64,000 nucleotides of DNA from contig NZ_CP108529.1 in the NCBI RefSeq assembly GCF_036002945.1, forward strand, positions 9,047,001 through 9,111,000, written 5' to 3'. Shown one piece after another: positions 25,562 to 33,214 of this stretch. A program made the position numbers and the translations under genes. Origin of the DNA: Streptomyces sp. NBC_01224 (lineage in GTDB: Bacteria; Actinomycetota; Actinomycetes; Streptomycetales; Streptomycetaceae). Below the pieces are notes generated by a model that worked only from the letters and a program-made list of their open reading frames with translations, was not told where the DNA came from and searched no databases. How positions within the stretch are numbered: position 1 is the stretch's first letter; the number at the start of each line of letters is the position of its first letter.

Positions 25562-25749
25562 TTCGTCCGATCACCGACGAACCGGTCCACCGCCTCGTGG
25601 AGCAGGCGGAGGCCCATCGCATCGACAGGCCAAGGAACAGGGCTGCCGCCTGCCGCAGATCCGAAGCGCGATCCGGATCACCTGTTGCCTCTTGTGCGTG
25701 CTGAAGACGGTATAGAGGTGGTTGTCGTTGAGTGAGGGGAAGAGTAGAC

Positions 25750-26415
25750 GTGGATGTGTATGAAGCTGTGGACAGTCGCCGGGCTGTGCGGGCGTTCAGC
25801 GATGAGCCGGTATCCAAAGAGATACTCGAACGTGTGCTGGCCGCAGCGACGCGGGCTCCGTCGAGCGGGAACCTCCAGCCGTGGCATGTGTATGTCGTGA
25901 CCGGCGAGCCCTTGGCCGAGCTGAAGAGGCGCGCAACGGCCAGGGCACTGGCGGGAGACCCGGGGGATGAGCGGGAGTATCCGATGTACCCGGCCGAACT
26001 GACCTCGCCGTATGTGGACCGTTTTTCCGCCGCGGCTGCCCAGCGGTACAAAGCGCTGGGGATCGAGCGCGACGACCCCGACAGGCCCATGAAGATCGCC
26101 GCCTTGAACTCGGAGGCGTTCGGGGCACCGGTCGTGCTGTTCTGCTACCTCGACCGGACGATGGGGCCAGGGCAGTGGGGGGACGCGGGGATGCACTTGC
26201 AGACGGTCATGCTGTTACTGAGGGCGGAAGGGCTGCACAGCTGCCCTCAGGTGATGTGGACGATGTATCGCAAGACCGTCAGCCAGATCGTCGGAGCCGA
26301 TGACGGGCTCGTGCTGTTCTGCGGTGTCTCGGTGGGATTCGAGAAGGAGGGCGTGCCGCGGCTGCGTACCGGGCGGGCTGACATGACAGAAACAGTGAGC
26401 TTCATCGGAGGGTGA
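25750..26415 (+). CDS. Nitroreductase-family flavoprotein
   Basis: 221 residues from GTG 25750 (VDVYEAVDSRRAVRAFSDEP) with a GAGGGGAAG leader. The FMN-binding R in SRRAVRAF, the PSSGNLQPWHVYVVTG loop and the distal GLHSCPQVMWTMYRKTVSQI and LFCGVSVGFEKEG segments are those of the oxygen-insensitive nitroreductase fold. These dimeric NAD(P)H-dependent enzymes reduce nitroaromatics, quinones or act in cofactor metabolism. Full length, no frameshift. A lone gene between recombinase and DUF5655 fragments. Confidence 0.87.
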   Translation: MDVYEAVDSRRAVRAFSDEPVSKEILERVLAAATRAPSSGNLQPWHVYVVTGEPLAELKRRATARALAGDPGDEREYPMYPAELTSPYVDRFSAAAAQRYKALGIERDDPDRPMKIAALNSEAFGAPVVLFCYLDRTMGPGQWGDAGMHLQTVMLLLRAEGLHSCPQVMWTMYRKTVSQIVGADDGLVLFCGVSVGFEKEGVPRLRTGRADMTETVSFIGG

Positions 26416-26465
26416 CCGGGCATGTCGGTCTGGCGTCGGCCCGGATCCTCGCAACTCGTGGTTCA

Positions 26466-27118
26466 GAGAAGGCGTCATCAACCAGGGCCTGTTCTATCTC
26501 TCGTGGCTGATGGATCACCGGTCCGAGTTCGAGCACCTGGTTCGTGACCGGCTCGGGGCTACGGCCGCATCCCAGGTGCTGTGGAGCGGACCGCGTCTGA
26601 TCTGTATCGCCGGCGACTTCACACGCTACGACGTACACGCCGTACGCGAGCACCGGAGGTCGATCGACCTGGTCCGCTACCGACTCTTCGGCAGCGACCT
26701 GCTCGGGCTTGAGACCGTGGCGTCCGTCAGCGGCGGCATACAGATAGCTCGTCGGGTGCGCCGACAGGGTGAGGCGCGGGCGGCAGTCGACGTCCAGGGC
26801 GCGTCGATGGTGGAGGTGGTGAGCGCGGCCGAGGAGGCGCTGCTCGGGCTCGGAGGCAGCATCAAACGCGTCGAGCGCAAGCAGTACACGGCATTCCAGA
26901 AGCTGCGAAACTTCGCCTGTGTCTGCCCGCCCCAGCGGAGCAAGCTCCTGGTCTACCTGAAGGCCGACCCGAGGCACGTCGACCTCCTTCCCGGGTTCAC
27001 CCGAGACGTGACCGGGCTCGGCCACCACGGGACGGGCGATCTGGAGGTTCAGCTCCGCACGCCGAGGGACGTGGAGCGAGCGCAGGATCTGTTCCGCGCG
27101 AGCTACGCAGCAGCGTGA
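26466..27118 (+). pseudogene. DUF5655 / NucS-like nuclease protein lacking its N-terminus
   Basis: In frame from about 26466: GVINQGLFYLSWLMDHRSEF, HLVRDRLGATAASQVLWSGP, RLICIAGDFTRYDVHAVREH, RRSIDLVRYRLFGSDLLGLE, then the DUF5655 domain (AFQKLRNFACVCPPQRSKLL, VYLKADPRHVDLLPGFTRDV). Intact relatives of about 330 residues begin with a PD-(D/E)XK-like region containing VIVEYKR about 100 residues upstream of this point. That catalytic region is absent here, replaced by unrelated sequence before 26466. The remainder could be translated from ATG 26510 but would lack the active site. Confidence 0.72.
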
Positions 27119-27222
27119 TGGCTCGACGGCATTCTGGCCGTGAGCGATTTGCGCTTGATCTGAGGTCGTCGTGTAGTGCCTTTCGACGTACGGGCAGGGC
27201 GTGGCGGTGGAAGTTCGATGAT

Positions 27223-27261
27223 GCGCGGGATCGCCGGTTTGGTTGACCGGAGATCCCGCGC
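27223..27261. terminator. Strong hairpin between convergent genes
   Basis: GCGCGGGATC (27223-27232) pairs with GATCCCGCGC (27252-27261), continued inward by CCGGT/ACCGG around a 7-base loop. It lies between the rightward DUF5655 gene and the leftward NUDIX gene, the expected place for a shared terminator. There is no T-run, as is usual in Streptomyces. The other bases of this gap (27119-27311) show nothing. Confidence 0.7.
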
Positions 27262-27311
27262 TATGTTGCGCCACCTTGCTGGCCGATGAGTAGGCACCCT
27301 GGGCCGTTGGA

Positions 27312-27827
27312 TCAGCGCCAGGTGTACGTCTGGTCGGTGATCGGGGGGAGCAGTACGTTGCTGGGCGCGTCGGCGGGCTCGGTCAGCTGGCTGAGTGCGT
27401 TGCCAACGGCGGGGCAGAGGTGGCGTTCGGCGGCCTGCGCGAGGGGAACCCAGACCACGCTGGTGATGTCTTCGGCGTCTTGCTCGGTTGCCGGGAGGAC
27501 AGCGCGGACGTAGCGGGGGATGGCCAGAAGATGGATGAGGTGGAGACGGCGGAACGTGCCGGTCCTGCCGGGCCGCGTCGTGATCTCGTCCTGTGCCCAG
27601 CGCAACCGGGGACGGTCGGGGAGGGCGGTGACATCGAGGTCGAGCTCTTCCTTGAGTTCGCGGGCGAGGGCGACAGGTACTTCCTCTTCCGGGTGGAGGA
27701 GCCCGCCCGGCAGTGAGTACTGGTCTCCATCGGGCCGGGCCCGGCGGATCAGGCAGATCTCGTCGCTTTCGATGATGGCTGCGCAGGTGCGGATCGCGAT
27801 GGCCGGAACGGCGCCGGTCGTGGTCAT
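27312..27827 (-). CDS. NUDIX hydrolase
   Basis: 171 residues from ATG 27827, overlapping the stop of the upstream nucleotidyltransferase by four bases. The Nudix box GX5EX7REUXEEXGU is visible as GGLLHPEEEVPVALARELKE followed by ELDLD near residues 42-66. The N-terminus AIAIRTCAAIIESDEICLIR is the first sheet, and SVVWVPLAQAAERHL the usual C-terminal strand-helix. It hydrolyses a nucleoside diphosphate linked to some moiety; coupling to a sugar-nucleotidyltransferase suggests a nucleotide-sugar or aberrant NTP substrate. Confidence 0.88.
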   Translation of the reverse strand: MTTTGAVPAIAIRTCAAIIESDEICLIRRARPDGDQYSLPGGLLHPEEEVPVALARELKEELDLDVTALPDRPRLRWAQDEITTRPGRTGTFRRLHLIHLLAIPRYVRAVLPATEQDAEDITSVVWVPLAQAAERHLCPAVGNALSQLTEPADAPSNVLLPPITDQTYTWR

Positions 27828-28669
27828 GAAATCGTCCCCGACCGGAGGGCGACGGCGTTGTTGGCGGCCAGCCAGCCCGCTGGGTTGCCGCAGTCGAAGT
27901 ACTGTCCGGCGACGGGGTGGATGAGGACGTCGTGGTCGCGGGCGAAGGCGGTGATGGCGTCGGTGGCCTGGTACTCGCCGTTCGCGGCCGGGGTGAGCTT
28001 CTCGAAGTAGGCGGTGGCCGCGGTGGGAAGTAGGGCGCGGCTGATGTTGATGTAGGCCGTCGGTGCGCTGTAGGCGGTCGGCTTTTCCAACAGATCGTCC
28101 AGTACCTGCTGGCCGTCCTCCGTGGCTCGGGGCTTCAGGATTCCGTACCGGTGGGCGTCGCTGCCGGGGACGGTGGCGGCGGCGACGGCACCCGCGGTGC
28201 CGGCGGCGTCGCGGGCGGCGGCGAGGGCGGCGAGGTCGGATCCGCCGTCGGTTCGCAGGAGCAGGTCATCGCCGGCGATGAGGAAGAAGTCGTGGTCGCC
28301 GATGAAGTCGGCGGCGAGGATCGCGGGCAGGGCGGTTCCGTACCGGTCGCCGTCGCGGGGCTGTTCGATGAAGTGGAAGTCTGCCTGGTCGTGGAGGTGC
28401 GCGATCGGCTCGTACTTCTTCTGCCAGCCGCGGGCGGCGAAGTAGTCCCGCATGCCGTGGTCTTCGGTGAAGTAGTGGCGGACCTGCCGTCCGCCCTCAC
28501 CCTGCGAGGTGACGATCGCGATTTCGCGCACGCCTGCGGCGAGGCAGTCGGCGACCGCGTAGGCGAGGACGGGTTGGTCGAGTACCGGCAGCATGCACTT
28601 GTTGACCGATTTGGCGATGGGGAAGAAGCGGGTTCCCATGCCGGCTACGGCGATGACGGCGCGACTCAC
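27824..28669 (-). CDS. Sugar-phosphate nucleotidyltransferase (GalU-like)
   Basis: 281 residues from ATG 28669. The N-terminal signature VIAVAGMGTRFFPIAKSVNK followed by CMLPVLDQPVLAYAV is the NTP_transferase pattern (usual: AAGxGTRxLPxTK..PKxMLP). Later FFLIAGDDLLL gives the metal-binding Asp, and NGEYQATDAITAFA plus AGQYFDCGNPAGWLAANN match the GalU C-terminal part. It would make UDP- or dTDP-glucose from the sugar-1-phosphate. The Pro-Lys-Glu of PKEMLP is NKC here, so substrate could differ. Likely operon with the upstream glycosyltransferase (truncated) and the coupled NUDIX gene. Confidence 0.85.
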   Translation of the reverse strand: MSRAVIAVAGMGTRFFPIAKSVNKCMLPVLDQPVLAYAVADCLAAGVREIAIVTSQGEGGRQVRHYFTEDHGMRDYFAARGWQKKYEPIAHLHDQADFHFIEQPRDGDRYGTALPAILAADFIGDHDFFLIAGDDLLLRTDGGSDLAALAAARDAAGTAGAVAAATVPGSDAHRYGILKPRATEDGQQVLDDLLEKPTAYSAPTAYINISRALLPTAATAYFEKLTPAANGEYQATDAITAFARDHDVLIHPVAGQYFDCGNPAGWLAANNAVALRSGTIS

Positions 28670-28867
28670 GCGGGCCCTTCGGGTGGGTGCGGGCTCTGCC
28701 TGTGGTCCTCCGGCAGGGCCCGGCGGGGCGGGATAGGCGCGACAGTCTACGCATACCGCGCACGGTTTCCGTGAACCCGCAGCCCGCGGCGGGGGCGCTC
28801 AACTGGCCGAGCCGCCAGCGCTGTTGAGCGCGGCGGCTTGGCGGTGTGCGTCTTCGGGATCAGCGAG

Positions 28868-29285
28868 TCAGGGTGTGATCGAAACGGAGAGGGGCTTGGG
28901 GGCCGCGGCGGCGGTCAGTGAGCCGGCCTCGCGGATCCGGTCCCAGATCGGGGTGGCCCGGTCGCTGGGGTCGAGCCCGTGGCGCACTGCCTGCTGGTGG
29001 ACGGCGGCGAGCATGGTGTCGTAGTCGCGGGGCGTGCCGACCTGGCCGTCCACGTAGCGGTGCAGGGCGGCGACACCGACCTCGACGATGTGGTTGCCGG
29101 TGTGCTGGAGGGCGCCGAGCAGGTCGGTGTCGAAGGACAGCCGGTGGTCGGTGACCCGGGGCAGAGCGCCGGCTAGGGCGGTGCGGGTGAACGCCTTGAA
29201 CCCGGCCTGGGGATCGGTGACGTGCAGGCCGAGGAGTTCGTTGACCGCCTGCATGTAGAGCAGGGTGGCGGGGGTGGGGCGGGCG
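28868..29285 (-). pseudogene. Family 2 glycosyltransferase, C-terminal fragment
   Basis: Reads LLYMQAVNELLGLHVTDPQ, AGFKAFTRTALAGALPRVTD, HRLSFDTDLLGALQHTGNHI and EVGVAALHRYVDGQVGTPRD. The DPQAGFK and FDTDLL motifs belong to dolichyl-phosphate-mannose-synthase-like GT2 enzymes that build lipid-linked sugars. The N-terminal nucleotide-binding half is missing; at 29285 the frame is fused to a broken IS5 transposase. With the GalU-like and NUDIX genes it once formed a leftward sugar-metabolism operon. Confidence 0.78.
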
Positions 29286-29587
29286 GGCGGTCGTGGAGTC
29301 CACACTGACCAGGGACAGGTTCACCTCCCCCGCTTCGCAGCCTCCGCGATCAGGCCCAGCAGGGCCTCGAAGACACCGGCGTCACGCCATTGCCGGAAGC
29401 GGTTATGGACGGTCGACCAGGCACCGAACTCCTGCGCCATCTCCCGCCACTGCCCACCGGGCCTGAACCGCCAGATCACGCCCTCGAACTGCTGCCGCAG
29501 CCGCTCGGGGTACGGGCCGTATCTCCCGATCGGTAGATACGGCCCAATGAACTCCCACTCCACGTCCGTCAGTTGCGCGCGAGCCAT
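29286..29587 (-). pseudogene. IS5-family transposase, N-terminal fragment
   Basis: ATG 29587 gives MARAQLTDVEWEFIGPYLPI, EGVIWRFRPGGQWREMAQEF, GAWSTVHNRFRQWRDAGVFE and AEAAKRGR with a stop. The neighbouring frame continues GEVNLSLVSVDSTTAR, reaching the first catalytic Asp, then is cut by the glycosyltransferase fragment. The frame change may be the natural slip site of this IS5 group. The other two thirds are lost. Confidence 0.82.
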
Positions 29588-29659
29588 CCAAGATGATCTT
29601 CCGGATCAATCCCTTCCGTAAGGGCCGATCCCTGGAACGATCACGACTCGATATATGCC

Positions 29660-30583
29660 CTAGTGGCCTGCGGACTGCAGTTCCCGTACCACGCGGGTCG
29701 CCACCGGCACGAGCACACCGTGGCGGTCGGCCGCGCGCAGCAGCGCTCCGCCGATGGCGTCGAGTTCCAGCGGCCGGCCCGCTTCCGCGTCGCGCTGCAT
29801 GGAGGACTTGGCGTCGGGAGGGAAGGCGTCGTAGCGCGCCAGGGCCTGAGCGGGGTCCACCGGTGCGCCGCAGGCGCGGCTGACCGCGGCGGTTTCGGCG
29901 ACCAGGCTCTCCAGCTCCTCGTGGTGGCGGGTGCGGACCTCTCCGAGGGGCGCGCCGTACCGGGTGGTGAGGAGGGCGAAGGGGGCGAGGAAGGCCATTT
30001 TTGCCCACAGGGCTGTGGTCTCGTCCTCAGTCAGGCGGGCCGTCACGCCCGCGGCGGACAGGGCGGTCGCCAGGGTTTCGACGTGGGGGCGGGGTGCCGT
30101 GCCGGCGGCCAGGTCGATCTCGACGAACGGGCTGCCGTGCTCGATGACGACGGGCCTGGTGCCATCGGGGGCAAGGCGGGTTGACTCCACGCGGATTACT
30201 CCGGGGGCCACCCGGTCAGGCCGGTAGCGAGCGCGGAGGGTGGCGGGGTGTTCGACGCCGTTCAGCAGCGGTACGACGAGGGCGTCGCCGAGGGCTGCGG
30301 GCGGGACGCGGGTAAGTGCGGTATCCAGAGCGGTCTGCTTGACGGTGATCAGGCACGCGTCGACCGGCTCTCGCAGTTCGGTGTCCGTTTCCACGGCTGC
30401 GGTGAAGTCGCCGAACTGGCGGCTATGTACCTCGATCCCGCTGCTGCGCAAGGTGTGTGCCGTGGCTTCGCGGGCCAGGCAGATGACGCGGTGGCCGGAG
30501 CGGGACAGTAGGGCGGCCAGCAGACCGCCGATGCCGCCCGGACCCAAAATGGCCACCGTGGACTTGCTCGTCATGAGCGTCAC
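29660..30583 (-). CDS. 2-dehydropantoate 2-reductase-family protein (PanE/ApbA-like)
   Basis: 307 residues from GTG 30583, which has AGAGGA nine bases upstream; ATG 30574 is also possible. TVAILGPGGIGGLLAALLSR is the NAD(P)-binding GxGxxG motif. ACLITVKQTALDTAL carries the usual VK and PLLNGVEHP the substrate loop; ALWAKMAFLAPFALLTTRYG matches the catalytic Lys region (WxK) of ketopantoate reductase, and SSMQRDAEAGRPLELDAIGG the C-terminal E/D motif. It may reduce ketopantoate in CoA synthesis or be a paralogue with another 2-keto substrate. Complete gene. Confidence 0.83.
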   Translation of the reverse strand: MTLMTSKSTVAILGPGGIGGLLAALLSRSGHRVICLAREATAHTLRSSGIEVHSRQFGDFTAAVETDTELREPVDACLITVKQTALDTALTRVPPAALGDALVVPLLNGVEHPATLRARYRPDRVAPGVIRVESTRLAPDGTRPVVIEHGSPFVEIDLAAGTAPRPHVETLATALSAAGVTARLTEDETTALWAKMAFLAPFALLTTRYGAPLGEVRTRHHEELESLVAETAAVSRACGAPVDPAQALARYDAFPPDAKSSMQRDAEAGRPLELDAIGGALLRAADRHGVLVPVATRVVRELQSAGH

Positions 30584-30837
30584 GAAGTTGTCCTCTCGTA
30601 GGTCGGCCCCGATGATCGGTGGCCGCCTTCAAGACGATCTTTGCAGAGGTGCCCGCCATGCGTGCGACTGGGGGTGCGGACCAGAACGCGCAGAGGCGCC
30701 GTATCAGGAGAGCTTGATCCTCAACCGGACCACCCAATGATCACGACGCGGGACGACCCGGCAAAGACCGCCCCGCCCCTGTTCCAGCCCGCTACACTCC
30801 CCACACCCAAGCCGCTGACCAGCGCCAATGAAGAAGT

Positions 30838-30853
30838 CCGGCTGGAGTACTAG
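30838..30853. repeat. Solo IS701 terminal repeat with CTAG
   Basis: CCGGCTGGAGTACTAG here equals the right edge of the IS701 element at 19648-19661 (CGGCTGGAGTA plus CTAG). No other part of IS701 is nearby. It sits precisely where the following recombinase fragment begins, so it probably marks an IS-mediated deletion. Confidence 0.6.
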
Positions 30854-31626
30854 GAACTGTCCGGGCGATCACTGCCGGAGAGCTCCGGGCCGCAATCAAG
30901 TTCATGACCTGGCTCGACGACAACTCGATCACGCTCGCCGACCTCAGCCAGGAAGACCTCGACCTCTGGCTGACCACCAACCCCACCTGGCGCCGAGACC
31001 TCAAGCCATTCATCCGCTGGGCCGTCGCCCGCCGCCTGACCAGCAAGGTCACCATCCCGACGAAGAAATACGGCCTGCCCTCCCGATTCCTCGACACCGA
31101 CGAACTCAACCAACAACTTCGCCGCTGTCTCAACGACGACACCCTCCCCTTGGAAGCCCGCATCATCGGCGCTCTGACCTGCCTCTATGCCCTTCCCACT
31201 ACCCGGATCGTCGAGCTCACGACCGACCGCTTCCACCGAGACGGCGACGACGCCTACCTGACGATCAGCAAGCACCCCGTCCTGCTCCCACCCCGGCTCG
31301 CGGTCCTCATCGAACGACAGATCACGAGCCCCGCCTGCCGCACCTCTGTGCTTCAGCAGTCGCACACCGGGACTCCGGGCTTCCTCTTCCCGGGCCGGCC
31401 CCCAAGTCGCCCCCGCAGCCCTCAGACCGTCAACCACTACATGAAGCTGCACGGCCTGCCGGGCGTCAGCGCCCGCAACACGGCCATGATGGAAGCGATC
31501 ACCGACCTCCCGCCGATCGTGGTCAGCGACCTCTTCGGCATCCACCCCCACACCGCCTACGCCTGGGATCAGTACGCCCAAAACAGCTGGGCTGAATACT
31601 TCGAAGCTGTTCAATCCACCGACTAG
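30850..31626 (+). pseudogene. Phage-integrase-like recombinase, N-terminally truncated
   Basis: The frame is open from the CTAG at 30850: LGTVRAITAGELRAAIKFMT, WLDDNSITLADLSQEDLDLW, WRRDLKPFIRWAVARRLTSK, then ALTCLYALPTTRIVELTTDR and the end HPHTAYAWDQYAQNSWAEYF. The pattern (SAM-like domain, then a recombinase-like core with ARNTAMMEAITDLPPIVVSD) is common in actinobacterial site-specific integrases of mobile islands. The N-terminus, about 100 or more residues, is missing at the solo IS701 end. A product could begin at ATG 30904, but a catalytic Arg-His-Tyr set is not clear. Confidence 0.7.
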
Positions 31627-31908
31627 CCCCCGCGACTTCGAGGACCGATCTTGCGGTCCGGGGAGCCGGACGTGCTCTGGACGCCGAGCATGGCGGGGTA
31701 GGCGAGCGCGGCGGGGGTCAGACCCAGTGCACCGGTCACGAAGACGGGTCCTGCCCTGTTGCGGGAGATGGGCACGCTGCCTCCAGACGCGAGCGGCTTG
31801 TACGGCAGGAGGTACGGGCCGGCCGCCGGGATCCGTCAGCTCCGCGGGTAAAAACCAGCCGCCCGGCCGCGTCCCCGGCCTCCCGGGGCAGTACACCCGG
31901 GCCCGTCC
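31627..31908. other. Gap without recognisable gene
   Basis: The minus strand contains a short open stretch starting VPISRNRAGPVFVTGALGLT with a signal-like hydrophobic run, but it ends without matching any family I know. No promoter or repeat was recognised. It may be the head of a lost gene. Confidence 0.4.
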
Positions 31909-32544
31909 CTACGCTGCCGCGGCGCAGGGGCGGAAGCGGGCTAGGTAGGCGAGGGTGGAGCCACGGTGTGCGGCCAGGTGGAGGCCGGAGTCGTCGGCGA
32001 GGCGGTGCAAGGTGCCGAAGGGGATCCAGTGGCGGTCGAAGAACTCGCCGACCACCAGTCGGCCGCCGGGGGTGAGCACCCGGACCGCCTCGGCCAGCAC
32101 CCGCTCCGGCTCCGGTACCTCGCCCAGTGCGGTCACCAGGCACATGGCGTCGAACGTGCGGTAAGGGAAGGGGAGTTCACGAGCGTCACCTCGGGTGGGC
32201 GTGATGTTGGCGACGCCGTGCCGTTCCGCGCGGCGCATCACGTGGTCGAGCATCTCCGGCTGGATGTCCAGGACGTCCAGCCTTCCTTCCGGGCCGAGTT
32301 GGGGAGCGACGTGCAGCGACTGCAGGCCGGTGCCGGGACCGACTTCCAGCACCCGCTCACCTGGCCTGGGCCGCAGCACGGCGTCCACGCGGTTCGCGGT
32401 CAGATACGGCAACGGCAGGTCCAGCAGCTTGTGTTGGGCGTGCGGGTAAGGGGCCTTGTCGCCGAACCACAGGGCGCCGGCGGCGACGGCATCGGCGGCG
32501 AGCGCCCAGCGGACGGCGGGCTTGGCCAGGACGGTGTGGGACAT
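31909..32544 (-). CDS. Class I SAM-dependent methyltransferase
   Basis: 211 residues from ATG 32544 (MSHTVLAKPAVRWALAADAV). Motif I is RVLEVGPGTGLQSLHVAPQL; RLDVLDIQPEMLDHVMRRAE gives the acidic residue that binds the ribose of SAM; GDARELPFPYRTFDAMCLVT and VRVLTPGGRLVVGEFF are motifs II and III. The N-terminal 60 residues include a hydrophobic stretch (AADAVAAGALWF), so membrane association is possible. Small-molecule or lipid methylation is likely; substrate unknown. It follows the 4-TM membrane protein gene by 60 bp and probably shares its promoter. Confidence 0.85.
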   Translation of the reverse strand: MSHTVLAKPAVRWALAADAVAAGALWFGDKAPYPHAQHKLLDLPLPYLTANRVDAVLRPRPGERVLEVGPGTGLQSLHVAPQLGPEGRLDVLDIQPEMLDHVMRRAERHGVANITPTRGDARELPFPYRTFDAMCLVTALGEVPEPERVLAEAVRVLTPGGRLVVGEFFDRHWIPFGTLHRLADDSGLHLAAHRGSTLAYLARFRPCAAAA

Positions 32545-32604
32545 GGATCTCTTCTTGGGAGGGGATGGTGGCGTGCGGGAAGGAGGCGGGGCCGGGAGCG
32601 AGGG

Positions 32605-33045
32605 TCAGGCTGTCTGGCGGGCAAACCCTCGTACCGCCAGCACGACGCACACCACCGCCAGTGGCAGTTCCGCGCCGAGCGCCATCGCTATCGCCGAGAC
32701 CTGATCCGCGCCCGGTGCCGCGGTCATCGTGTCGAACCAGGCGTCGACCACCAGCAGCGTCGCGGTGGCGGTGGCCGTCAGGGCGTGCAGGTGGTGGCCG
32801 CGCATGGCCAGCAGCCCCGTGGCGATCAGTCCCAGCGACTCCAAGGCGTCCAGGCCGATCCAGGCGGTGCACCAGTTCGAGGCGATGGCGGTCCCCGGCA
32901 GCCCGTTGGCCAGCACGACCAGCCACGGCAGCAGGGCCAGCCCGCAGCCGACCAGGACGTGTTCCAGGCGGTACCGGCGGCGGATGCGCGGACCGGTCGA
33001 GCCGCGGGCCTCGTCCTGAAGTCGGCAGATGCTCAGCGTGCTCAT
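32605..33045 (-). CDS. Four-helix integral membrane protein
   Basis: 146 residues from ATG 33045, with GAGGAG nine bases upstream. Four hydrophobic segments: VLVGCGLALLPWLVVLANGL, WIGLDALESLGLIATGLLAM, ALTATATATLLVVDAWFDTM and AIAMALGAELPLAVVCVVLA. Charged tips R..RRRYRLEH and AVRGFARQTA suggest an even number of spans with both ends inside. The LDALE and DAWFD motifs recur in unannotated actinobacterial proteins. First gene of a two-gene leftward operon with the methyltransferase and divergent from the histidine kinase, which may control it. Confidence 0.78.
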   Translation of the reverse strand: MSTLSICRLQDEARGSTGPRIRRRYRLEHVLVGCGLALLPWLVVLANGLPGTAIASNWCTAWIGLDALESLGLIATGLLAMRGHHLHALTATATATLLVVDAWFDTMTAAPGADQVSAIAMALGAELPLAVVCVVLAVRGFARQTA

Positions 33046-33214
33046 CGGATCGTTCTCCTCGCGTTCCTGGCGTTCCTTCACGGCCTCAAGCCTCGTCCGC
33101 CCGGCGCTCATGGTCAGTAACGCGAATGTCCGTTGTGGGGGTGGCACTAGCTACACCCCGAGGCGGATGCTCTTGCCATGGCCCGCCCCCGGCCCGGACA
33201 CCTACCGTTTCCCC

